DNA of 64,000 nt from CAYHBO01 sp964354855 (GCA_964354855.1 CAYHBO010000002.1:1-64000), one strand, 5' to 3'; counted from the stretch's first letter, positions 1 to 8,849 are shown. A program made the numbers and translations. The notes: generated by a model not told the origin, from the sequence alone.

Positions 1-111
1 TGAAGAATCGTCATCCCAGATTAAATGGGGTGAGCTTGTAGCCAAAACTAGATTCACTAACATGTAAAAAACGAGTGTAAATGCGTACATGAGCGCGATG
101 ATTTTCTTCAT
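1..111 (-). CDS. Partial secreted protein, N-terminus only
   Basis: Reading the minus strand from an ATG at 111 gives 37 open codons that run off the window edge. They begin MKKIIALMYAFTLVF, which is a typical signal peptide (two lysines, then a long hydrophobic stretch), followed by a probable cleavage site near LVLATSS. An AGGAA ribosome-binding site lies 5-6 nt upstream. The gene is divergent from the NIF3-like gene. Nothing can be said about function because the mature protein lies outside the window. Confidence 0.6.
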   Translation of the reverse strand, partial: MKKIIALMYAFTLVFYMLVNLVLATSSPHLIWDDDSS

Positions 112-210
112 TAATATTCCTGATCACTTTTTATACAGGATAGCATCAATCAGACTTTTATGAGATACTTCAGCAAGTTTTTTATATGTTTATTTAAAGG
201 AGAGAATCTA

Positions 211-969
211 ATGATTTTATTGCCTGACTTAGTGGCGTATCTTAATACTTACCTGACTATTGATAAATTTCATGATGGCATCTGGAATGGTTTGCAGATT
301 GAAGGGAAAAAAGAGATAAAAAAGATAGTCTTTGCGGTTGATGCGGGGACCGAGACATTTCAGAAAACAGTTGAAGTGCAGGGTGATTTGCTTATTGTTC
401 ATCACGGGCATTTTTTGAAATCGATGAGCCCAGTGTTGACAGGATGGGCGAAGCAACGGCTTTCAGTCTTGATGGATAAGAATATTTCATTATACGCTGC
501 GCACTTGCCGCTTGATGCGCATTCGGAAATTGGGAATAATGCGCAGTTATTTAAGACTATTGGTGCAACGCCGGAACAACCGTTTGCTTTTTTTGATGGT
601 AAAAGTATTAGTTGGGTTGGTAGTTTTCAGCAACCACAAACGATTACAACGGTTGTGGAGATTCTTAATCATGCACTAGCTACTACGTGTAAAGTTTTGC
701 CGTTTGGGCCTGTGACAATTAAACGTGTTGCTATCTGTAGTGGTGGTGGTGGTTATAAACTGTTTAGTCAGGCGGTAGAAGCTGGTGTTGATCTATACAT
801 CACAGGTGATGCTATTGAAATTTATCATCTAGCAAAAGATGTTGGTATGCATGTTATTTTTGCTGGACATTATGCCACAGAAACCGTGGGCATTAAGGCG
901 TTGGCGCATCATATTGCTGGGCAGTATGGCATTCAGACAGAGTTTATTGATGTCCCAACAGGATTGTAG
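211..969 (+). CDS. NIF3/DUF34 family dinuclear-metal protein
   Basis: A 252-residue protein of the NIF3 (YbgI/DUF34) family, hexameric metal-binding proteins whose exact reaction is not settled; proposed roles include GTP cyclohydrolase I type 2-like chemistry and metal handling. Visible family marks are the metal-ligand segments VHHGHFL, AAHLPLDAH and, near the C-terminus, FAGHYATE. The reading frame opens at 160, but the ATG at 211 has AAAGGAGAG just upstream and gives the normal family N-terminus (PDLVAYLNTYL), so 211 is chosen. It is probably cytoplasmic and transcribed alone, with the LRR pair following after about 120 nt. Confidence 0.85.
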   Translation: MILLPDLVAYLNTYLTIDKFHDGIWNGLQIEGKKEIKKIVFAVDAGTETFQKTVEVQGDLLIVHHGHFLKSMSPVLTGWAKQRLSVLMDKNISLYAAHLPLDAHSEIGNNAQLFKTIGATPEQPFAFFDGKSISWVGSFQQPQTITTVVEILNHALATTCKVLPFGPVTIKRVAICSGGGGYKLFSQAVEAGVDLYITGDAIEIYHLAKDVGMHVIFAGHYATETVGIKALAHHIAGQYGIQTEFIDVPTGL

Positions 970-1089
970 TAAAAAGCTTTTGAAATTAAGAATATTCTGT
1001 TTTTATTAAGATGGAATTGCTTTTTTTGTAAAACGAAATAGCATAGCATACGAAAAACATGATTTGTCTTTTATTTTCCGAGGAAATCT

Positions 1090-1839
1090 ATGATAACCAA
1101 CATGATTAAAATAATGATTTTTATGCTGCTTTGCCCGACGGTTGTGTTTTCGATGGAACCTAAAATGAAACCTGAATTTGAAAAAGCAACGAATCGACGG
1201 GGTTCAATTATTGAAATTCCTACTCAATGTTCGTTGGCTCAAGTGCGGGAGGAAAAGCATTTAGATTTATATGTTAGAATCTTTATTCCTGATTTTCAAA
1301 TGTCTGAAGAGCACCTTCAGATCTATCTAGTTGCATTAAAAAAGCCGGTTATTTATAGAGATTCAAAAATATTGCAAAGGCCCATGTATGATATGGTTGA
1401 TTTAACCAGTTATGAAGGTTCAAGTGCTTTAAAACTCAATTTTTCAGAGATTGACGAATTAAATTTCTCAGGGAATGAGCATCTTGAAATGTTAGAGGTT
1501 CATTCAAAAAATCTTACTCGATTAGATATATCCGGTTGTGTTAGGTTTATTGAACTAAAATTAGAGGCAGAAGACCTTAAGATTATAGATATTTCTGATT
1601 GCAACCTGTTATCAGAGGAAAATATTCGACAAATATTAAGAAAAACCCCTTATTTACAGGAATTTTTACTTAAAAATAATTCTATGGTGGGGCTTGTAAC
1701 TCTTGCTATTTTATTCTATAATTGTAAACATCTTATAGTTCTTGATATTTCAGGTTGTAAATTAAGCAAGGCAGATGTTTTAGGCTTGATTGAAGCGTAT
1801 GAAATGAGTTCTCAAGTAACGGTTATTAGTGAGGATTAA
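1090..1839 (+). CDS. Secreted leucine-rich-repeat-like protein
   Basis: A 249-residue protein with a signal peptide (MIKIMIFMLLCPTVVFSME) and a C-terminal half made of LRR-like units: LEMLEVHSKNLTRLDISGC, LKIIDISDCNLL and LIVLDISGC. The repeated LxxLDISGC pattern resembles the ladder of LRR proteins used in protein-protein binding. GAGGA precedes the start. One base separates its stop from the ATG of the next gene, which encodes a paralogue, so the two are probably co-transcribed. An export signal plus LRR in a host-associated bacterium suggests a surface or secreted interaction protein; this is inference. Confidence 0.75.
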   Translation: MITNMIKIMIFMLLCPTVVFSMEPKMKPEFEKATNRRGSIIEIPTQCSLAQVREEKHLDLYVRIFIPDFQMSEEHLQIYLVALKKPVIYRDSKILQRPMYDMVDLTSYEGSSALKLNFSEIDELNFSGNEHLEMLEVHSKNLTRLDISGCVRFIELKLEAEDLKIIDISDCNLLSEENIRQILRKTPYLQEFLLKNNSMVGLVTLAILFYNCKHLIVLDISGCKLSKADVLGLIEAYEMSSQVTVISED

Positions 1840-1840
1840 G

Positions 1841-2857
1841 ATGTTTAACGTAATTAAATCAATATTGTTCGTACTTGTTTTTTCAGCGACCGTTTTATCA
1901 ATGGAAAAACCTTATGATACAAGGTCTCGTAATAGTTCTGTTGGTCCTGAAGATTCTGGTAGTGATTTTGAAAAAGGAATTAATCCTTTATCTGGAGGAC
2001 TTAATGACGAGACGCATGCTCTTTCTATAATCGATCCTAGATCTCTACCATCTCATTTTAATGCAGAGGTAGGGTTACTAAGTTTTTCTCGTGCGCCAAT
2101 TAGTTGTCGTTTAAAAAGAGCTATAGCGAAAGAATCTGGAATATCTATAGAGGATGGAGACTCTGAGGTTCGAGCTATAGTTGAAAGATGGACAAGAAGA
2201 AATAAGGATCGTTATGGTAAAGATGATCAATATCGTCCTTGTTTGAATTCTGATCGCCGTGATACTCCAGAAAAATATAACGTTTGGTCTTTCCCTCATA
2301 AAAAAAATGCCGTTTTTCACGCTTCAGTTCATAACAGTAGAAATAAATTCCTTCCTTCTCTTCGTAGAGATTCCAATAGTATTTCTTTTGTTCATACGAT
2401 GGTATCTAATCCTGAATTATCTCAAGAACAACTTCAAAAGTGTTTAGATGCGTTAAGTCACCCCAGAAATCTTGTAGATTTATCTGATTATATTGGGTCT
2501 AAATCGCTTGTTATTCATTCTTCAAAAGTGAATGCATTATTTTTTGAAGGCAATGAGCATATTAAGGAATTAACGGTTGATGCAGAAAATTTAACGAAAC
2601 TAGATGTATCAGATTGTTTAAACCTTAGAAAATTAACCGTTAGTGCTAATAATCTCATTACACTTGATGTATCTGGGTGTAGTAATCTTGTTGATGTGAG
2701 CATAAAAGAAAATCATCTAGAAGAAGATGATTGGCTTGTATGTATGCGTTTGGTTAACGAAAATAATAAGCGCGAAGAAGCATCTCAACAGGCTCTTCAG
2801 GAGCTTCAAAAAAAACATAAAGGACAGTTAAGAAGATTACCATCGGCAAAAAAGTAA
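1841..2857 (+). CDS. Secreted leucine-rich-repeat-like protein, paralogue
   Basis: A 338-residue protein starting at ATG 1841; GAGGA sits just upstream and overlaps the previous stop region, and a GTG at 1829 is a poorer choice. The N-terminus is a signal peptide ending ATVLSMEKPYD. A polar, probably disordered region of about 150 residues follows, and the last third holds LRR-like units (IKELTVDAENLTKLDVSDC, LRKLTVSANNLITLDVSGC). The C-terminal third matches the preceding protein (NPELSQEQLQKCLDAL against FQMSEEHLQIYLVAL, then the shared LRR block), so this is a tandem duplication with an added middle region. The end is rich in Lys/Gln/Glu and may be helical. Confidence 0.72.
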   Translation: MFNVIKSILFVLVFSATVLSMEKPYDTRSRNSSVGPEDSGSDFEKGINPLSGGLNDETHALSIIDPRSLPSHFNAEVGLLSFSRAPISCRLKRAIAKESGISIEDGDSEVRAIVERWTRRNKDRYGKDDQYRPCLNSDRRDTPEKYNVWSFPHKKNAVFHASVHNSRNKFLPSLRRDSNSISFVHTMVSNPELSQEQLQKCLDALSHPRNLVDLSDYIGSKSLVIHSSKVNALFFEGNEHIKELTVDAENLTKLDVSDCLNLRKLTVSANNLITLDVSGCSNLVDVSIKENHLEEDDWLVCMRLVNENNKREEASQQALQELQKKHKGQLRRLPSAKK

Positions 2858-2923
2858 CCTGATTCAACTATACTGGGATGCGTGTCTGGATGGTATTCCT
2901 TGCCTGGCAATAAAAAAACTTAA

Positions 2924-4510
2924 TCAATCAAGAAATGTGATTGGTTCATCCATTTCTCTTGGAATTCTTAAACCCAAATAATATAAAATAGTTGGTGCTA
3001 TTACTGCAAGACCAGTTTTGGCTAGTATTTTTTTTTGTTTAAAATCTTTTCTTATCATTAAAAATATTACCGGATTGGTGGTGTGGGCCGTTAGCGGGTT
3101 GCCTTTAGAATCTAATTTTTCTTCTGCGTTTCCGTGATCTGCGGTGATGAATATAGTTCCTCCAAACTCCAAGACTACTTTTCTGTATAACTGCTCAAGT
3201 TGTTCATCCAAAATCTCACAGGCCTTTACTGTTGCCTCCAGATTCCCTGAGTGGCCGACCATGTCTGCATTGGCGTAGTTGATTAAGTAAAAATATGCTG
3301 GATCATGAGTGATTGAGTTGATAACAGCATCTGTGATGGCTTGAGCGGACATTTCTGGGCGTTCGGTATAATCTTTTACTTTGAGTGAGGGAATTAACAT
3401 CTGTGTTTCGTTTGGAAACTTCTTTTCACGCATGCCTCGGAAAAAATAAGTTACATGGGCGTACTTTTCAGTCTCGGCAATAACGTAAAGCTTTGCTTGA
3501 GGTTTTTGAGCGACAATCTCATCAAGAAGCGTATGTTTGATTATTTCTTTTTCAAACAAGACATCGGTTGTGAATTTTTTTTGATATCGGGTCATGGTTA
3601 TAAAAAAGGCTAGCGGTAGTTTGGGATTGCCAAGAAATTGAGCTGTAAGTTGTCGGGCCCGGTCTGGGCGAAAATTGAAGAAGATTACCCCATCTTCGGG
3701 CTGAATAGTGGTATGGTTTATCGCTATGGTTCGAGACGCCCTTATGGGCTTCTCACCACGAGCGGCGGTGTGGCCTCTGCTCTCAATAATTTGTGGATAG
3801 AAAAACTCGTCAGTTAGGTTATTGGCATAGCTTTGCTTAAGGGCCTCTTGCCAGGAAACTGATGCAATATGATTTCTTTGGGTTAGTACATCAAAGCTAA
3901 CCTGGGTACGGTCAAGATTATTATCACGATCCATGGCATAAAATCGGCCATGAAGGCTTCCAATGGTGCCAATACCAAGTTTTTGGCAAAGATCATCGAG
4001 TCGTTGAAGATAGGTTGTTGCTGATTGTGGCGGGACATCGCGGCCATCAATAAATGCATGGATAACTACCTGGTTGAGTCCAATTTGAGCTGATAAGGTT
4101 AGCAGTGAATGGAGGTGTTTTTCATGGCTATGAACCCCGGCATCTGAGAGTAAACCTATAAGATGGAGCGTCTTTCTAGAGTCTTTGAGTTGATTCAGTC
4201 GGTTGAGTAAAGTTTTATTGGTAAAAAAAGATCCGTTATCAATGGATTCATGAATACGTTTTAAGTCGCTTTCTATGATGCGACCGGCACCGATGGTCAG
4301 GTGCCCAACTTCAGAATTGCCAATGTATCCAGAGGGTAACCCAACGTGCTCCCCCGATGCTTGTAAAAGTGTCCAAGAGTACTGATTTTTGAGTTGGGTA
4401 AGGGTTGGCATGTTGGCTTGTGTAATGGCATTTTCATGGTTTTTTTGGCTATCGCCAAAGCCATCTAAAATAACCAGTAAAGTCGGAGAAATGCTTTTGT
4501 CTAGGCTCAT
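2924..4510 (-). CDS. gpmI: 2,3-bisphosphoglycerate-independent phosphoglycerate mutase
   Basis: Interconverts 3- and 2-phosphoglycerate in glycolysis using two Mn ions and a phosphoserine intermediate. Diagnostic segments are VILDGFGDS (first metal Asp), GNSEVGHLTIGAGR (catalytic Ser), FIDGRDVPP, FFNFRPDRARQLT and ITADHGNAE. The frame opens at 4579 (551 aa), but the ATG at 4510 (528 aa) places the first strand about ten residues in, as is usual, so it is preferred; neither start has a strong ribosome-binding site. The protein carries an in-frame palindromic repeat (3722-3770, about residues 247-263) just before the FFNFRPDRAR segment, adding residues absent from the family pattern. The gene faces away from the next one. 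Confidence 0.93.
   Translation of the reverse strand: MSLDKSISPTLLVILDGFGDSQKNHENAITQANMPTLTQLKNQYSWTLLQASGEHVGLPSGYIGNSEVGHLTIGAGRIIESDLKRIHESIDNGSFFTNKTLLNRLNQLKDSRKTLHLIGLLSDAGVHSHEKHLHSLLTLSAQIGLNQVVIHAFIDGRDVPPQSATTYLQRLDDLCQKLGIGTIGSLHGRFYAMDRDNNLDRTQVSFDVLTQRNHIASVSWQEALKQSYANNLTDEFFYPQIIESRGHTAARGEKPIRASRTIAINHTTIQPEDGVIFFNFRPDRARQLTAQFLGNPKLPLAFFITMTRYQKKFTTDVLFEKEIIKHTLLDEIVAQKPQAKLYVIAETEKYAHVTYFFRGMREKKFPNETQMLIPSLKVKDYTERPEMSAQAITDAVINSITHDPAYFYLINYANADMVGHSGNLEATVKACEILDEQLEQLYRKVVLEFGGTIFITADHGNAEEKLDSKGNPLTAHTTNPVIFLMIRKDFKQKKILAKTGLAVIAPTILYYLGLRIPREMDEPITFLD
3722..3770. repeat. Palindromic repeat, family A, inside gpmI
   Basis: A 49-bp unit starting CGCTATGGTTCGAGACGCCC and ending CCACGAGCGGCGGTG, with a small inner palindrome (GCCC...GGGC). 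It matches most positions of the right arm of the pcrA repeat at 62362-62410, read in the same orientation relative to the gene, so it encodes a near-identical peptide (ARGEKPIRASRTIA here, ARGEEPARASRTMA in pcrA). The insertion keeps the reading frame. Confidence 0.8.
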
Positions 4511-4620
4511 TTTGACATCCAAACTTTGTGTTGGTAGTATGAACGGGTACTTTGTGCAGCTTATCGCTGCGTCTGTCATTTCGTAAAGATATTACGCTAT
4601 AATTTTATTCGAAGGGTTTC

Positions 4621-5112
4621 TTGGTGAACGTATCCGTCAAAAATTTTATGTTACTGATTTCTCTTGGTGTCATGGTTTCTTTTTTTAACACTAATATATT
4701 TGCTGACGATGCTATCGATGGTGCAGATCAACTTTCTGGTGGATGTGTTGTTGATTTCGGTGACGATGATGATGACATTCTTGATCTTGAAGCTATTAAG
4801 GTATGGGAAAAAAATAATCCGCCCTCATTTTTTAAAGTTATTGGAGCTTTTGTTCAAGATCATATAAGTAAAAACAAAGGTATTTATGCGCTTGGGGTCA
4901 TTACGGCTGCTTCACTTGCTTATTACTTTAGAAAACATTTGCGTGAAAATAAGTACAAGTACTTGATTGGTTCTACCGCTACTATCGGGTTAGCAACGCT
5001 GTATGCAAAGTATCAATTTGATCAGTACATGAACCAATCAAAGAATCTTCAAGAGTTCAAGGTGGAAAAGATTGATGAGTTAGAGATGCCTCTTGATGGA
5101 AGTGTCGCGTAA
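4621..5112 (+). CDS. Exported small membrane protein, unknown function
   Basis: A 163-residue protein starting with TTG (4621) or GTG (4624), behind GAAGGG. It has a signal-type hydrophobic segment (residues about 8-26), an acidic stretch of consecutive aspartates near residue 45, then two probable membrane helices around residues 80-98 and 105-122, and a short charged tail. A TATAAT box at 4598-4603 could drive it. It is followed after 11 nt by rsmE. I recognise no family. Confidence 0.6.
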   Translation: MVNVSVKNFMLLISLGVMVSFFNTNIFADDAIDGADQLSGGCVVDFGDDDDDILDLEAIKVWEKNNPPSFFKVIGAFVQDHISKNKGIYALGVITAASLAYYFRKHLRENKYKYLIGSTATIGLATLYAKYQFDQYMNQSKNLQEFKVEKIDELEMPLDGSVA

Positions 5113-5123
5113 GTATTTTTTGA

Positions 5124-6023
5124 ATGAGTTTTATGAACACAGAACGGCATATCTTTGCTCTCTATCTTAAAAATGTATCTCAAGATGCTCAGTATAAAGC
5201 TGTTGGCGATACTATTGCCATTCATGATAAGTTGTTTGGTAGTCGAGTTATTACCGTCTTGCGCCTTGGTGTTGGCGACCAGTTGATTATTTTTGATGAG
5301 CAGATTAATGTTTTGATCAAAATCGATCAGGTGGATACTAAAAAAAATAGTATTCGTGGCGTTGTTCAAGAAATTAATTCAAACACATCATACGAACCGG
5401 AAATTATCCTTTACCAATGCCTTACCCAAAAAACAGCGTTTGAAGAAATTATGTATTCGGCAACGCAGATGGGTGTTATTCGAGTGGTTCCGGTTATTTC
5501 AGCAAAAGTGCAACGTAAGTTTGATCCTGAAAAAGAACGTGAACGGCTTCATAAAATTATGATTTCTGCGGCTGAGCAATCAAAAAACTTTGTTTTCCCC
5601 GTTCTTGAGGATCCGGTAAAAATTTCGGATCTTTTGGAACCGCTCAAATCCTTCGAGACGCCTTTCGGGCTCCTCAGGACGAGCGGGCAGGATAATTTTA
5701 AAAAACAGAATGAACGAGTCTTTAACGCCGCTTGTCCTGAGGAGCAGTTGCAAAGCTGCGTCTCGAAGGATTTGAGCGGATCTGTTCATCGAATCTTTTT
5801 CTCTGCAGGAGGAGCGCCGCTTCTTGGGTTTCTAAATGAGTGTTCTCAAGACATAAAATCTCCACTCAATGTTTTAATTGGTTGTGAAGGTGGCTTAACT
5901 GAACAAGAAGAACAACGATTGATGGAGGTAGGGTGGAAGTCTTATAAACTTACGCCCGCGATCTTACGGGCCGTTGATGCGGTTGTGGTTGGCCTAGGGG
6001 TCATAAGGTCTGTATTATCTTAA
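5124..6023 (+). CDS. rsmE: 16S rRNA (uracil1498-N3)-methyltransferase
   Basis: A SPOUT-class enzyme that methylates U1498 of 16S rRNA with S-adenosylmethionine. Its layout matches the family: an N-terminal PUA-like domain (HIFALYLKN...VLRLGVGDQLIIFD), the QCLTQKTAFEEIMYSATQMGV helix, the AAEQSKNFV segment, and the C-terminal knot with IGCEGGLTEQE and ILRAVDAVVVGLGVI. At 299 residues it is about 50 longer than usual. The excess is an in-frame 140-bp palindrome (5640-5779, residues about 173-219) placed between the AAEQS region and the knot. The usual RILRxETA motif here reads AILRAVDA, and GPEGG reads GCEGG. An alternative start lies at 5133. Confidence 0.9.
   Translation: MSFMNTERHIFALYLKNVSQDAQYKAVGDTIAIHDKLFGSRVITVLRLGVGDQLIIFDEQINVLIKIDQVDTKKNSIRGVVQEINSNTSYEPEIILYQCLTQKTAFEEIMYSATQMGVIRVVPVISAKVQRKFDPEKERERLHKIMISAAEQSKNFVFPVLEDPVKISDLLEPLKSFETPFGLLRTSGQDNFKKQNERVFNAACPEEQLQSCVSKDLSGSVHRIFFSAGGAPLLGFLNECSQDIKSPLNVLIGCEGGLTEQEEQRLMEVGWKSYKLTPAILRAVDAVVVGLGVIRSVLS
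5640..5779. repeat. Palindromic element, family A, two arms, inside rsmE
   Basis: Left arm 5640-5688 (CCGCTCAAATCCTTCGAGAC...) and right arm 5727-5779 are near-perfect reverse complements of about 50 bp around a 38-bp centre. Both arms and the centre stay open in the rsmE frame. The arms share CTTCGAGACGC, GGGCTCCTCA and GACGAGCGG with the gpmI and pcrA copies, which places them in one repeat family. Confidence 0.85.
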
Positions 6024-6038
6024 AAAAGAGAGTGTACG

Positions 6039-8477
6039 ATGAGTTACGATTTTAAAATTGTCGAATCAAAATGGCAAAAATCATGGGCAGAAAACTCGTA
6101 TTACAAAACTAAAGCCCGTGATAAGGGTGAAAAATATTATTGTCTTGATATGTTTCCTTACCCATCCGGGGCTGGCTTACACGTTGGTCACTGGAAGGGG
6201 TATGTTTTTTCAGACGTGTATGCACGGATGAAATGGCTTCAAGGGTTTAATGTGCTTCATCCAATGGGATGGGATGCTTTTGGGTTGCCGGCAGAAAATG
6301 CGGCACTCAAAGAAGGCATGCATCCAAAAATTAGTACTGAACGTAATATTGCAACATTTAAACGTCAATTAGCGCATATTGGAGCTATTTATGACTGGGA
6401 TAAAGAAGTTAATACCACCGATCCTGCTTACTACAAATGGACACAGTGGATTTTTCTTCAAATGTTCAAAGCTGGTCTTGCGTATGAAGCATCTATGCCG
6501 ATTAACTGGTGCCCCCAATGTAAAACTGGCTTAGCGAACGAAGAAGTTGTTGGTGGTGAGTGTGATCGTTGTGGATCTAAGACAGAACAAAAACCGATTC
6601 GTCAGTGGGTACTACGTATTACTTCCTATGCTGAAAAACTGCTTTCTGGCTTAGATAAACTTGAGTGGTCTGAAAAAGTAAAATTGATGCAGCAAAATTG
6701 GATTGGTAAAAGTAACGGGCTTATTTTTACGGCGCCGGTAAAAGACATGGATATGACCATCCAAACCTTTAGTGCTCACTTTGAATCATTCGTTGCAGAC
6801 ACATTTGTGGCGATTGCGCCTGAGCATCAGTTACTGCCAAAACTCCTTGACGGTCTCGCTAATAAACAAGAAATTTTGGATTACTGCCAAGAAATTATTA
6901 ATAAACGTAAACTTGATATGGACCCGGAACCGGAAGGAATCTTTACCGGTCGTTACATTCTTGACCCTGTTAGTAAAACAGAATTGCCGATTTGGGTGGC
7001 GAACTTTGCCATAGCTCACTATGGAACCGGAATTGTTAAATGTTCTGCCCATGACGAACGTGATTTCAAATTTGCCAAAAAATATGGTATCAAACTGAAC
7101 CCGGTACTTTTCCCTGCTGACAAGGCAGAGGCTGAACGGGTCAAAAATTTAGAAATTTGTTACACCGATATGGTTGATGGCATCTTGACCGCACCCGCTG
7201 CATTTGCGGGAAAACGTTCAGGTGATTGTCGTGATGCGATTATCGATTACTGTGAAAAAGAAGGATTAGCGCAGCGCAAAACTAGTTATAAATTGCGCGA
7301 CTGGGTTTTTTCGCGTCAGCGTTACTGGGGTGAACCGATTCCATTGGTTCATTGTAAAACCTGTGGGATTGTTCCGGTACCTGAAGATCAATTGCCGATT
7401 GTGTTGCCTGAAGTAGAAAATTATCAACCAACCGGGACCGGTGAGTCACCGTTGGCCGGTATCGACTCTTGGGTTAACACCTCCTGTCCGCAGTGTAAGG
7501 GGCCAGGAAAACGTGAAACTAATACCATGCCGCAATGGGCAGGGTCTTGCTGGTATTTTCTACGCTACCCAAGCCCACACCTTGACGATAAGATTGTCGA
7601 CCAAAAAGATATGGATTACTGGATGCCGGTTGACTTGTATGTTGGTGGTATTGAACATGCGATTTTACATTTACTGTATGCTCGGTTCTATGTCAAAGTT
7701 CTTTATGATCTGGGTCATCTATCGTTTGATGAGCCGTTCAGTAAGCTCTTTAATCAGGGCATGGTCTGCATGAAGTCACCAACGAGTGGTCGTGTAGAAA
7801 AGATGTCGAAATCGAAAGGTAACGTTGTTAATCCTGATGACATTGTGAAAGAGCTTGGCTCTGATACGTTACGCATGTATATGCTTTTCATGGGGCCACC
7901 AGAGCAGGATACTGAGTGGCAGGATGATTCGATTAAAGGTGTTAGAAGTTTCTTGAATCGCCTATGGGCTCATTTAACCAATCCTGCACATGTTTTATCA
8001 CAAGAAAAAGTTGCTGATAACCCAACAAGAAAACGTTTTCATCAGTTCTTGAAAGATTATCAAGATCGGCTTGCTGGGTACCGTGTTAATACGGCTATTG
8101 CATCGATTATGGAATGGCTTAATGATGTACAAGCGAATAAAATGAAACTTGATCATGAGCTACTTGAGATGCTTTTGGTTTCAATGTCAGTTATGGTGCC
8201 GCATTTTGCAAGTGAGCTAATTGAAAGGCTTCTTGGTAAGCAGTTGGCGGATTGTAAGTGGCCGATTGCTGATGCAAAACTTGCTGAAGTGAATGAAGTT
8301 GAGATTGCTCTTCAAGTTAATGGTAAACTTCGAGGTACGGTTCTGGTGTTGAAGAATACTGATCAAGCTACGGTTGAAGCATTGGCTCGAAGGCATATTG
8401 AGAAATATCTTGAAGGCGTCGAGGTACTTAAAGTGGTTTATGTACCTAATCGTCTTATAAGTTTTGTGGTTCGTTAA
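6039..8477 (+). CDS. leuS: Leucyl-tRNA synthetase
   Basis: Charges tRNA-Leu with leucine. This is a bacterial-type class I enzyme of 812 residues. Visible parts are the N-terminal YPSGAGLHVGHWKGY containing the HIGH-type signature, a zinc site (CPQC...CDRC), the CP1 editing domain, the second CxxC pair regions, EKMSKSKGN (KMSKS loop, about residue 588), and the C-terminal anticodon-binding and LQVNGKLRG domains. In the editing domain the conserved Thr-rich TTRPDT peptide is replaced by SAHFES (residues about 245-250), although the downstream AHDERD segment with its key Asp is kept. Ribosome-binding site AAAGAGAG. A clear terminator follows. Confidence 0.96.
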   Translation: MSYDFKIVESKWQKSWAENSYYKTKARDKGEKYYCLDMFPYPSGAGLHVGHWKGYVFSDVYARMKWLQGFNVLHPMGWDAFGLPAENAALKEGMHPKISTERNIATFKRQLAHIGAIYDWDKEVNTTDPAYYKWTQWIFLQMFKAGLAYEASMPINWCPQCKTGLANEEVVGGECDRCGSKTEQKPIRQWVLRITSYAEKLLSGLDKLEWSEKVKLMQQNWIGKSNGLIFTAPVKDMDMTIQTFSAHFESFVADTFVAIAPEHQLLPKLLDGLANKQEILDYCQEIINKRKLDMDPEPEGIFTGRYILDPVSKTELPIWVANFAIAHYGTGIVKCSAHDERDFKFAKKYGIKLNPVLFPADKAEAERVKNLEICYTDMVDGILTAPAAFAGKRSGDCRDAIIDYCEKEGLAQRKTSYKLRDWVFSRQRYWGEPIPLVHCKTCGIVPVPEDQLPIVLPEVENYQPTGTGESPLAGIDSWVNTSCPQCKGPGKRETNTMPQWAGSCWYFLRYPSPHLDDKIVDQKDMDYWMPVDLYVGGIEHAILHLLYARFYVKVLYDLGHLSFDEPFSKLFNQGMVCMKSPTSGRVEKMSKSKGNVVNPDDIVKELGSDTLRMYMLFMGPPEQDTEWQDDSIKGVRSFLNRLWAHLTNPAHVLSQEKVADNPTRKRFHQFLKDYQDRLAGYRVNTAIASIMEWLNDVQANKMKLDHELLEMLLVSMSVMVPHFASELIERLLGKQLADCKWPIADAKLAEVNEVEIALQVNGKLRGTVLVLKNTDQATVEALARRHIEKYLEGVEVLKVVYVPNRLISFVVR

Positions 8478-8489
8478 GTACTTTTCTAT

Positions 8490-8543
8490 AAAAATTAACC
8501 CCCGATTAAGTTCAAAAGTGAATCTAAACGGGGGTTAATTTTT
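8490..8543 (+). terminator. Rho-independent terminator after leuS
   Basis: Perfect 15-bp inverted repeat: AAAATTAACCCCCG at 8490-8504 pairs with CGGGGGTTAATTTTT at 8529-8543 around a 24-nt loop. The 3' arm itself ends in the U tract. It lies 13 nt after the leuS stop. Confidence 0.85.
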
Positions 8544-8849
8544 ATGGTTAGGTTAGAAATTTTATTAAAGAGTCTTTTAATGTCTTATCTCCTTAAAAGT
8601 GAAAAATGGTTGAAATTATATTTAATAGAATAAATAGTTTAATTGAAAGAATATTTAAATTTTGGCAGATTATGCCTTTATTTAAGGTGTAATCTTAGAT
8701 CTCCCTCCCCCCTTTTTTTTACTATATTATTTCGATTTGAAATTAATTGTTGACTATTGTTCTGCTGTTCTGTCAAGATAAGTATTAGAAATTAAGGGTT
8801 ATTGCTATTGGCAAGCTCAAGAATGGTTATTTATTAAAGGAGAAGAGCT
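8544..8849 (+). promoter_or_regulatory. AT-rich leader region of the 71-aa protein gene
   Basis: A 306-bp stretch with no gene. It contains a homopolymer patch (CCTCCCCCCTTTTTTTT, about 8703-8720) and a TTGACT hexamer at 8750-8755 that could be a -35 element, but the -10 candidates 17-19 nt on (TCAAGA, AAGATA) are poor. A strong AAAGGAG ribosome-binding site occurs just before 8850. Because a terminator ends leuS, the small gene must have its own promoter here. Confidence 0.4.

Noticed and set aside
8703..8720. C and T homopolymer patch as a phase-variable switch
   Set aside because: It is intergenic, between a terminator and an uncertain promoter, with no frame to switch and no second allele to compare.
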